Shown here in pieces: positions 11,190 to 21,249 of a DNA stretch of 64,000 bases. Position numbers and translations under genes: made by a program. The DNA is from Hygrocybe punicea. Lineage: Eukaryota > Basidiomycota > Agaricomycetes > Agaricales > Hygrophoraceae. The stretch is taken from the NCBI GenBank assembly GCA_963556145.1, contig OY744473.1, forward strand, positions 1,612,001-1,676,000, given 5' to 3'. Below the pieces are notes generated by a model. That model was not told where the DNA came from, did not search any database, and was given only the letters and a program-made list of their open reading frames with translations. Position 1 is the stretch's first letter, and each line of letters starts with the position of its first letter.

Positions 11190-12312
11190 TCACAATGAAG
11201 GTAGGGATGGATGAGGAGTATTGATCATATGCATGAGACCATAGAGGTTGTCGATCCAGTCTTCAGTTTCTTCTATGCTGTCATTTTCAGCTGGAGAATC
11301 CAGAGGTTTGTGTACACACCTGGAAAGACCATCCAGACTGTGGTGTGTACCTGCAATGTGGACTATAGTGCAGTGGAAAGTGAGAATTGTTGCAATCCAG
11401 CGGTTAACGCTAGCGCTTGGTGTGATATCTGGGTTGTGCAGCATGCCTGTGACATAGTGCATGTCTACTTTGACAATGAGATTATGAACACCGATTAAGT
11501 ACAAGCGCAGGTCGCAGAGGGCGTGATAAAGACTGAAGATTTCTAGCTTAGGCTGAGAGAAGTAGGACTTGTGATCATTGAGGGTGATAGAGCCAAAATG
11601 GTTATAGAATTGGTGAGAAGGATTGTCAGGGTCACATTGGCAGAGGATGTATCCCACAGCGATGTAGGATGTGTTGACAGCAAGAATGACCAGTGACTCT
11701 GAAGTGTAGGTGAATTGAGAATGGCTTGTTTCAGATCTGCCTGAGTGGTGATCTGGTCAGGACCAAATTTGAAGGGCACATTGTTGCATGTGAGTTTAAC
11801 AAGATGATGTGCACACTGTGTGAAGTTGCGGATAAAGATGCGAAGGACACCTACTGTGCCAAGGAACAAGTGGATGTAGGACAGGTTGTGGCAAGGGCCC
11901 CAGTTACATGGCCAATTTCTTTTTGTTGGGTAAATGTTCCTTTGTGGTGCAGTGATGGCCTAGTGATTTCAGGAGCACAGAGGATGGACTTGTAGGCGGA
12001 AAACGTTCCCCCACAGTATTTCATGCACTGGACAATGCAATTAAGTGTTGTGAAGTGTTCCCAGATGAAGTGGTGAATACCTTGGTTCGTGGTGATAGTT
12101 TTGTAAGTGCCATCATGTAGGAGATAGGACAATTTAGGGCCTTTGACTGGGACATTGTTGATGTAAGGTATGGTCCACTGCAGGATTTTGGGTTGTAGCA
12201 TGAAAGTAATGTCATCGTGGAATATTGGAACTGAATTCATCCATCTCATAGGCAAAGGAACAAGTTGCAATGCTCTGAAAGGTGTCTGGAAGGTGGTGTA
12301 GTCATGCAAAGA
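11190..12312 (-). pseudogene. Ty3/gypsy pol remnant: reverse transcriptase and RNase H
   Basis: Minus-strand RT/RNase H of an Agaricomycete gypsy element, spread over three frames. Seen in order: RT blocks DYTTFQTPF, LPMRWMNSVPIFHDD, the active-site box as YINN (expected YIDD), YCGGTFSAYKSILCAPEI; the connection block FLGTVGVLRIFIRNF; RNase H/tether GYILCQCDPDNP, QPKLEIFSLYHAL, IVHIAGTHHSLDGLSR. The two catalytic aspartates of YxDD are both Asn and the frame shifts at about 11.85 and 11.65 kb, so it is inactive. The upstream part resumes at 14424 beyond an inserted MITE. Confidence 0.85.
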
Positions 12313-14423
12313 CTTTGTTGCCGAAGTCTGGATTGGTCTGATTTTTGGCCTTTTTGGCTGAACTGCAAACTGGACCCTTGGTTCAGTTCAGCCCTTCTGC
12401 TGAACTGAAACCAGGACTGCATGGGACTGTTCTGTGCAGTTCAGTCTGCAACTGGACCAAGTTTGGACTGTGAACCATCCTCCTCCATCCTCAAATTTCC
12501 TCGCAAGCCACAGTGCCACATCAATTGACATGGGCCTGGGGTTGTGAGGAGTTGGGAGGGGTGGGGAGGAAGGGGGTACCTTCATTCTGCTGTGTCACTG
12601 CTGTTGCTGCAGCCATTGGTGCTGCATTGCTGCCAGCGCCGTTGATACGCAGCGCACATCCCTAAGCACGGAAACATTCTATTGGACCTATTCTAGCCTC
12701 GGACATGCCGTGATTCATTGCGAAACATCCTGATTTATATGTATCTCCATTGCGATGCGACTGTGATATGTGCGCGATACGGGCAATAATTTGACATTAC
12801 GGCGATTTTCTTCGGAGCGCTTCGGCCCCCTTCAGAAACATATTTCGAGCCTCTCCGACATCACCCACGCTTGTACCGTTCACCCTATTCCATTCCGATT
12901 CCGTTCCGGTTCCAGGGAAGTCTTTATGTGACATGTTTCACTTATTTCAAACATTATAGCTCCTATCCTCTAGATATTTTCGAAATTGCTTCGCATGGTG
13001 CTATACCCTTCATTTCAGTTCCATTTCATCCCTATTGCACCATAGTTCCATCACGCACCATCTATTTGTCTTGCCTTCTTCACCCTTTATTGTCCTAACA
13101 ACCAACTTCGCATAAATACCCCCTATAGTTTACATACTAGAGAGACGTCTTGTATACCCCCGATTCCAGTCTATCATATCACCTCTTTACTGCGCTGTCC
13201 ATGCGATAGCTCCGCTATGCTCTATTAAACTTTGCGTTCCTTCTACAAAGTGCTACGTATACGCCGAAAACATCGCCGACTGTTTCGCACACGCTGCGCA
13301 CATCGCACACATCGTGCACATCGGAAACATCATCGCCACTATCCAGAGCACCTCTGAGTATTTTTACTAACCTTTTGGATTGAGATTGAACCTCTCAGAA
13401 TTCGTACAGCACTGTGGTAGAGTTGGTATTTGATTCCATTCACATTACCGCAGTGCACCCTTTCACCGTTGTTGCTACTGCTGCCATTGCCACTGTTGCT
13501 GCTGCTGCTGCTGCTGCTACTGTCACTGTTGCTGCTGCTGCTGCTGTTGACACTGCTGCTGTAGCTGCTGTGGTTGTTCCCACCGCCGTTTTCATTGCAG
13601 TCATGGCTGCTGCCACTGCTGCCGGGGTTGCCGTGGGGCTGCTGCCATGTCCATGCTCAAAGGTGTCATGGAGCTGTGGTGGGGTAAGTATAGATAAATA
13701 AATGGAAAAAAATAAAGACAATGTATCTTAGCAGCAGGGGTGGACGCACCACTTGCCGCTGTGTCCTGTTCTCGCTACCATCCCTGGTTCCCATCATGGG
13801 CATGGTGTTGGTAATGTTGGCATGGGCATGGGCAGGCATGGGTGTGGGTGTTGTAGTAGTTGTGCCTGGCATGTCACGTGACCTCTTCCTTAGTCAGTAG
13901 CCGGTTCCTGATGTAGTAGGAGGTTCATCAGTGCATTATCCTATCCATCTCATACCTTTCCGAGTGATTCCGTCCTCAATTCTGTGAGGTCCCTCGGACC
14001 CACTCCAGTGTTGATGGTGCTGCCACTGCTGCTGCTGCTGCCAGCCATCCTCATCGTACTTCTCTGCATAAGGAAATGTCAGTACAGTGAAAATTATTTG
14101 CTTACTTACCATTGTTTCTTGATGAGTCTCACTGTTCTTGTTGTTGAGTTGATGTTTCGTGTATTGAAGATCACATGATCTAAGTTCCTACATTTTCATA
14201 CACAAAAATTAACACAAAAATTAATTATTTCAGTATCTACATAGAATGAGTTCACAGTTTGGACCTAGTTCCAAGCCATTCAGAAATTTCTGAAGGGCCT
14301 GGAACCTGCAACTGGACCTGTGGTTCAGTTCAGCCAAAGTGCTGAACTTAAACTGAACTTAGAGTTTGGTTCGAGGTTTGAACTGGGTTCAGAACAGTTC
14401 TGAACTGGACTACAGCAACACTA
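12313..14423. mobile_element. Degenerate hAT-type MITE, about 2.1 kb, inserted in gypsy pol
   Basis: The left end reads TTGTTGCCGAAGTCTGG and the right end ACTACAGCAACACTA; both match the termini of the 16160-17280 element (TAGTGTTGCCGAAGTTC). Subterminal GTTCAG/CTGAAC motifs occur at both ends (12360-12470 and 14285-14405). It interrupts the gypsy RT frame exactly, though the flanking 8-bp copies (TGCAAAGA and TGGCAATA) have decayed. Inside are a CATCAATTGACATGG block shared with neighbouring elements and a GCT/GCC trinucleotide tract (13465-13640). Confidence 0.7.
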
Positions 14424-14590
14424 TGGCAATAAGTTGCTCATTGTATCTGACATATAAATCAAAGCAGGTGCCACAGGATTGGCCAGCGAACTGTTCAGCC
14501 ATGTGTTCCAGGATAGGAGGTACTCCAGAATGCGCAATGGTGACTGCATTGAGGTTTGAGACTGTGAATGAGGTGAGATGATTTGCTACC
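14424..14590 (-). pseudogene. Ty3/gypsy pol remnant: start of the reverse transcriptase
   Basis: Minus strand reads VANHLTSFTVSNLNAVTIAH, then AEQFAGQSCGTCFDLYVRYN and EQLIA, the N-terminal RT block of the same gypsy family. It joins directly to the SLHDYTTFQTPF block at 12312 once the intervening element 12313-14423 is removed. The far end is cut by another repeat that starts near 14613. Confidence 0.75.
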
Positions 14591-14612
14591 TTTCTTCAGA
14601 ACAGTAAACCAG

Positions 14613-14850
14613 TGTTAGTAGGCAATGACACGGGTATACCCGTGGGTGTCCCGAGGCCGACCCATACCCGGACCCGCTCCAACCCGTACCCGTCTACCCA
14701 CGGGTCTTTTTTCAGCGGGTAGATGGCGGGTAGCGGCGGGTCGGGTATGGGTATTGACCCACACAGGAAACCCGGTGGGTTCCAGCCCAAATCTACCTCG
14801 CGTTGCTGACATGCACATCAATTGACGTGGCACTGTGCAAACGCGAGGAG
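14613..14850. mobile_element. Left-end fragment of an ACCCG-repeat MITE
   Basis: Starts TAGTAGGCAATGACACGGG and is dense in ACCCG/CGGGT in both orientations, like the 22241 element. About 200 bp in, it carries the CACATCAATTGACGTGG block shared with the 12.3-kb and 16.2-kb elements. I could not find a matching right end, so it appears truncated. Confidence 0.5.
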
Positions 14851-15935
14851 TGGGGGGCTGGGAACCAGGCGGTGGGTGGTTCTTGTGGGCGAGAGACTCT
14901 TGCTGTGCAAACACGAGGAGTGGGGGGGGGCTGGGAACCAGGCGACGGGTGGTTCTCGTGGGTGAGAGACTCTCGCCCATCGTATCCATCTCCTCGTTCC
15001 CCACACCATCTCCCATTCTCCTCTTCCTCTCATCCTCCTTCGTCGTCTCGAACCTTGCGTATGCGTCAGCCTTCGTTTCGATGCGGTTGAGCCTTGGCGT
15101 TTGCAGTTGTGGCATCTGGACGGCGGCATCATGATTCTGGCTGATGTGGGCGTGTGTGGGCATGTAATTGGGGGGAACGGGGTCTGGGCATGTTTGGGCA
15201 CGTTCTGTTGCATGGGCACAGGCTTTGGGGCCTGTGTGGGTGTCAAATGGTCGGGTGTTGTGGGACCGGGGTCTGGGACACGTTTGAACATGTTTTCTTG
15301 CACAATATATTCAGGAATATCACAAACCATTGGAGTGGTAGTGAGTGCCTGGTCACGTGATAAGGCTCCCACAGTTTGTTGTAGACAGATCCCTGTCAGT
15401 AGTCAGTCCCAATCAAGTCTTCCTCACCAGCTCTCCAGCGAGACTCTCCAGCTAGCCCTCGGAGTGGTACCTCTGTACCACTCCACCGTCACCAAGTAAT
15501 TTGCCGGATCTTCAGTCCCAGGCAATGCATGGGACTGGCATACAGAAGGTGCTGTGGGTTCAAGGTCAATGAAACATGAAACACAGATGCGAGGTAAATG
15601 TGGACTCACAAAAAATCCCTGATACAAATTTATGGAATGGTTTGTGAACCCAATCCTGATAGTCTTTGTATGCAACTCTGAAGTCATGGCCATGTGCTGA
15701 CTGTCCCTTATGGAACCTTTTTTATTACAGGTTAATCAATGGAAGTGATTGTGATGAATGGATGAAAGCATACTCAAGGAGACAGATGTTACCACCTTGG
15801 CTAGGTTCTGGACCAGCAAACTTTTTTTTTTTTCCAGTTTATTGTCCATTAAGGTGGGCCTTATGTAGGACCTAACATACAGGGCATGAGGTGATCTAAA
15901 CAGGGCCATCCCTGGACCGCACCTCTAACTCCACA
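14851..15935. other. Unassigned repeat-like sequence
   Basis: Contains an internal duplication (GTGCAAACRCGAGGAGTGGGG at about 14836 and 14905) and no frame I recognise. Confidence 0.4.
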
Positions 15936-16159
15936 CCTTTCAGCATATCTTTTCCACAAGACATGGCTCAGCCGAGATGGACAATTCCCACTCTGAGTGG
16001 GCCAGCCAATCTCGGCCAACCAATATCTTTCTCCAGGGGAGATGGCTTGGCCGAGGGGTCTATGTTCTGAGGGACATGAGTTGGCCGAAGCAGGGGCATA
16101 TATTGGCCAACCGGTCTGAATATTTTGGCTGGCCATGGGAGATGGATTGGCTGACCAGG

Positions 16160-16720
16160 TAGTGTTGCCGAAGTTCAGTTCGGTCCGGTTCCGAGCCTTT
16201 TTGGCGGAACCGCGAACTGAACTTCGGGTCCGGTTTGGCGCATGGCCAAACCTGGACCCGAACGGCTTTGAACCGTCTCTTCGCGTTCGGTCTGGGGTTC
16301 AGACGCGGTCTGAACCCCAGACCGAGGTTGGCTCACCCCTGAGCTCCGTTCTCCTCGCGAATGGCAGGCACGTATCAATTGATACGGCGCTACGCTTCGC
16401 GAGGAAGTTGGGCTACGGGGGAGCCGTCTGGTGCTGTTGCTGTTGCTGCTGCCGCTGCCACTGCTGGTGCTGCTGCTGCTGCTGTTGCCGCCGTTGCTGC
16501 TGTCGCCGTTGCTGCTGTTGCTCCTGCGCTCCTGCTGCTGCTGCTGCCGCTGCCGGCGCTGCTCCTGCTGCTGCTGCTGCCGCTGCCGGCGCTGCTGCTG
16601 CTGCTGCTGCTGCTGTTGCCGCCGTTGCTGCTGCCGCCGTTGCTGCTGTTGCTCCTGCGCTCCTGCTGCTGCTGCTGCTGCTGCTGCCGCTGCCGGCGCT
16701 GCTGCTGCTGTCGTGGCCAT

Positions 16721-16751
<31 letters not shown>

Positions 16752-17280
16752 GTTGCCGTTGCCGTTGCCGTTGCTGCTGTTGCTGCTGCGCTCCTGCTGC
16801 TGCTGCTGTTGCCGTTGCCGCTGCCGCTGTTGCTGCTGCTGCCGACATTGCTGCTGCTGCTGCTGGGCGTCGTGGTTGTCGTTGCCGTGGTTGTCGATTT
16901 GCCTGTCGCAAATAACATTAGTAAAGTTAAGAAACAAAGGAAACTTACCTTGAGGAACACAACACAAATTGTGTTGTGTTCAATCCGCGTTGATGTTGCT
17001 GTGTCGCGTGAAAGCTACTACGGCCGGTCACATGATACCGTTTAACACGAAATGGTAAGTAAAGAAATATGAAAAACAAATGAAATAAATTCCTTAAAAA
17101 TATCCGCGTTCGCGGTTTGGACGCGGTTTGGAGCCGTTCAGGAAATCCGGCCAGCCTCGAAACCCTGAACCGAACCCGCGGTCCGGTTCAGCATTTGGCT
17201 GAACTTAGACTGAACCCCGGGTTCGGTTCGGGGTTTGAACCGGGTTCGGCTAGGTTCGGAACCGAACTACGGCAACACTA
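16160..17280. mobile_element. hAT-type MITE with GCT expansion, 1121 bp
   Basis: Terminal inverted repeat TAGTGTTGCCGAAGTTCAG (left) and the complement of TAGTGTTGCCGTAGTTCGG (right). It is flanked by an exact 8-bp duplication TGACCAGG (16152-16159 and 17281-17288), inside a 44-bp repeat unit of the palindrome. Subterminal GGTTCGG/CCGAACC motifs occur at both ends. The core from 16431 to 16890 is a GCT/GCC/GTT trinucleotide expansion. Confidence 0.92.
16431..16890. repeat. GCT/GCC trinucleotide microsatellite, about 460 bp
   Basis: Nearly uninterrupted CTG/CTGCCG/GTTGCC triplets. All six frames are open and give poly-Ala, poly-Leu, poly-Cys, poly-Gln, poly-Ser or poly-Arg; none should be called a gene. 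Confidence 0.95.
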
Positions 17281-17288
17281 TGACCAGG

Positions 17289-17960
17289 CCAGGTATTTTG
17301 GCTGGCCATGGAACATGAATTGGCCGACCAGGCTAGGTATTTCCACTGGCCATGGGCGGTGGATTGGCCGACCGGGCCAGGTATTTTGGCTGGCCATGGA
17401 ACATGGATTGGCCGACCGCACTGGGTATTTTCGCTGGCCATGGGAGGTGGATTGGCTGATTTGTATTGGTATATTGGCTGGCTATGGTGCATGAGTTGGC
17501 CAAATCTCTGGGTATATTAGCTGGCTATAGAACTTTAGTTAGCCGAAGTGGGTAGGTACACAGGCTGGCCCTAGGAAGGACATTGGCTAATGTTAGGGAT
17601 ATTCCAGTTATACATGGAACACAAATTGACAACAGTTTGTGGTATATTGGGCTCGCCATAGGACATAGTCATCATAGGTTGGCCAATCCTCGTTAGTATA
17701 TTGGCCGATCACACATGGGTCACTTGCCCCTTTGAGTCTTTTGGCTGCTCATGCGACATGGGTTGGCCAATATTATGGATACATCAGCTGCCCATGGGGT
17801 TAGCCTACACTAGGAATACATTGGCTGGTCATGGGACATGAGTTAGCTGATCCTATCAAGTCTTTGGTTGGCTGTGGGCCATGGAGTGGCTGGCCTGAGA
17901 TACATTGGCCAGCCATGATATGGTTGGCTGACAATCTGACTTAAGGTTTGGTTGAGGCCG
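17289..17960. repeat. 44-bp tandem repeats, left palindrome arm
   Basis: Units of about 44 bp with consensus CTGGCCATGGAACATGGATT then GGCCGACC and TGGGTATTTTGG. The same array lies inverted at 20400-21180. Such arrays beside a transposon end resemble the subterminal repeats of CACTA-type elements. Confidence 0.85.
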
Positions 17961-18517
17961 ATAACATTCAATACATTCATTCTAGGCCAGTCACAGCTTA
18001 ACACTACAACAAGTACTGCTACTGTGAATTCACAAACACATATGAAAGGACCAAAAGCAAGACCCCCAAGCCATTCAGTCTTGATCTCAAAGGAGGCTCT
18101 TCTCCTTCTTGATCAAGACTGACTGACAAAGAAAACACTACCAAAATCTTTGCAAACACATAACCAAAAATATGTTGACATAAACACTCATATCAGCCAC
18201 ACTAAGAACATTACCTGGTCTCAATGTCACTAATGGGAGGCTTACAAATAATAATGAGGTTTACCTGGTCAAATTTCAATGATGCCACCAGGCCCACTGT
18301 GACTACCAGTAGCTTGCCCGGCAAGGGAATCAGGGGGGTTCACCTGCTCTTTCATTCTTGGAGGCCTGTACAGTGGCAAGCAGTACTTTCTGGGGGCCAG
18401 ACACCAACAGTTGGCACGCAAAGATGCCACAATATTCATTCAAGTTGAATAGCTCAGTTCAAAAAAAGACACTGTCAGTAATGGGATAATACACATTAAT
18501 CTCTCATCTGCATGCAA

Positions 18518-18890
18518 ACACAGGAGAGGATTTTTTGCCATCAAAGAATATTGCAATCTCCACTCAAATATTGACATTATTTTTGTTGTTATTATAAGTC
18601 CGAAAAATGTTGTAAAAAGTAAGGTTAGTATTCACACCAAAGATAGTGCAGCAAAATTTTAGATTATTTACTCTCCAGATATTCAGGCACAAAGCCACAT
18701 GCCTGAATGTCTGGAGACCAAATAGTTTAAAATTTTGCCTGCACTGTCTTCAGTGTGAATACTACTTTTAGATAACCTTATTGTTTACAACCTTTTCAGA
18801 CTTTTGATAACAACACAAATAATTTCAATATTTAAGTGGATATCGCAATATTCTTTGATGGCAAAAATCCTCATCTGTCTCCTGTGAAAC
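18518..18890. mobile_element. Foldback element nested in the palindrome
   Basis: The arms are inverted copies (CACAGGAGAGGATTTTTTGC... and ...CAAAAATCCTCATCTGTCTC) meeting around CATGCCTGAATGTCTGG. It is present only in the left arm of the large palindrome and so inserted after the palindrome formed. The target duplication is not clear. Confidence 0.7.
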
Positions 18891-20399
18891 ATAACAAAGA
18901 ACATACCACAGTAATAAAGTAGTCTGTGAAGTGATGAATATGAGGGAGGAAATCACATACCAGTTAAGACAATAACACTCCAGAATCTCTGGTTATTGCC
19001 TGGTACAATAACCAAGGATCCTGTAGTGTCACCAAAGGTGGTAGTGGTGGTTGTGAGGTAAGAAGAAAATAACCATGTTTTGATGGTCTTTTACTTATTT
19101 GTTCATGTGACTTAACGTGTTTGTTGATCACATGTCACAAAGTGTGATGTCACGTTGGGCCGTCCAAATGTTACATCACACTTGTGACATGTCACATCTC
19201 ATCAATCATGTGACCTGTCGTGTTGCATAAATCATGTGACACGTGAGTGGTAATAATCATCATATTCCGAGGGCAGGAATCCTGCCCTCGTCTCAATATG
19301 TATAATAGGTACAAAATACAATAATAATGATATAACGAGGGCAGGGTGATTCCCTGCCCTCATTATATCATTATTATTGTATTTTGTACCTATTATACAT
19401 AGTCAGACGAGGGCAGGATTTTTGCTTTTGGAATATGATGATTATTACCACTCACATGTCACATGATTAATGCAACGCGACAGGTCACATGATTGATGAG
19501 ACGTGACATGTCACAAGTGTGATGTAACGTTTGGACGGCCCAACGTGACATCACACTTTGTGACATGTGATCAACAAACACGTTAAGTCACATGAACAAA
19601 TAAGTACAAGCCCATCAAACACGGTTGAGATTTTCTCCTTACCTCACAACCACCACTACCACTTTTGATGACACTACAGGATCCTTGGTTATTGTACCAG
19701 GCAACAACCAGAGATTCTGTAGTGTCATAGTCTTAACTGGTAGGTGATTTCCTCAGGCTTTGTTGCTGACATCTGTTCACTTCACAGGACTACTTGATTA
19801 TTGTGGTATGTTCTTCTTTTTCACCAGCAGGTATCTTCTTTGGTATGTTTGCATCCAGATGAGTGATTAATTTGTATTACCCCATTACTGACAGTATCTT
19901 TTGTTGAAGTTATCTGTTCAACTTGAATGAACATTGTGGCATCTCTGCATGCCAACTGTTGGTGTCTGGTGCTCAGATATGAGTGCTTGTCATCGTACAG
20001 GTCTTCAGGAATGAAAGGGCGGGTGAATCCCCCTGATTTCCTTGCTGGGCAACCTACTTGTAGTGGGCCTGGTGGCATCATTGAAAGTTGACCAGGTAAG
20101 TCTCAATATTACTTTTAAGCCTCCCTTTAGTGACATTGAGACCAGGTAATATTGTCAGTTTGGTTGATTTCAGTATCCATTTTTGGTTATTTGTTCGCAA
20201 AATTTTTGTTAGTATTTTCTTTGTCAGTCAGTCTTGATCAAGAAGGAGAAGAGCTCCTCCTTTGAGATCAAGACTGAATGGCATTGGTGTCTTGCTTGTT
20301 ATCCTTTCAGAGGTGTTTGTGAATTCACAGTAGGGGTACTTGTTGTAATGTCAAGCTTTCAATGTCTTAGAAGGAATTTATTGCATTTTATCGGTGTAA

Positions 20400-21180
20400 A
20401 CCCTAACCCTATGTCACGAGGTCAGCCATATCATGGCTGGCCATTATATCTCTGGCACTGGCCAATCCATGGCCCACAACCAGCCAAAGACCCATTAGGA
20501 ACAACCAACCCATGTGTCATGACCAGCCAATGTATTCTGAGTGTTGGCCAATGCATATCATGTTGACAGCTGATGTAATTAGAGCTGTGGCCATCCCAAT
20601 GTAACTGGGGCTTTGGCCAACCCAGGTGCTATGGCCATGTCATATAACCAAAGCTTTGGCCAACCCATGTTCCATGGCTACACCCAGTATAGTCAGCCAA
20701 TCCATGTCTCATGGCCAGCCAATAAACGCAGAGGTCAGCCAATCCATGTTTCATGGCCAGCCAAATTACCCAGTGTGGTTTGGCCAACCCATGTACCATA
20801 GCCAGCCAATATACCAGGATCAGCCAATCCATGTTGCCAGCTGAAATGCACAGACCAGTCAGCCAATCCATGTTCCATGGCCAGCTGAAATACCCAGCCG
20901 GGTCGGCCAATCCATGTTCCATGGCCAGCCGAAATACCCAGAGCGGTCGGCCAATCCATGTTCCATGGCCAGCCGAAATACCCAGCCTGGTCGGCCAATC
21001 CATATTCCATGGCCAACCAAAATACCCAGACCCATCGGCCAATCCACATTCCACGGCCAGCCAAATACCCAGAGCGGTTGGCCAATCCATATTCCATGGC
21101 CAGCCAATATATCCCTCTGCTTCGGCCAACCCATGCCTCTCGGAACATAGTCCCCTCGGCCAAGCCATCTGCCCTGGAGA
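20400..21180. repeat. 44-bp tandem repeats, right palindrome arm
   Basis: Inverted copies of the array at 17289-17960 (consensus GGCCAATCCATGTTCCATGG then CCAGCCGAAATACCCAG). They lie just 3' of the second gene of the Plavaka-like element and probably are its subterminal region. Confidence 0.85.
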
Positions 21181-21249
21181 AAGATATTGGTCGGCCGAGA
21201 TTGGCTAGCCCACTCGGAGTGGGAATTGTCCATCTCGGCTGACCCATGT

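Noticed and set aside
13405..13445. tRNA/SINE-like A-box sequence (TGGTAGAGTTGG)
   Set aside because: No properly spaced B box and no cloverleaf could be drawn.
16135..17045. Several long overlapping open frames rich in Ala, Leu, Cys, Gln or Ser
   Set aside because: They are translations of the GCT/GCC microsatellite inside a MITE; all six frames are open for the same reason.
20395..20412. Telomere-like AACCCTAACCCTA
   Set aside because: Only two units, embedded in transposon sequence; not evidence of a telomere.
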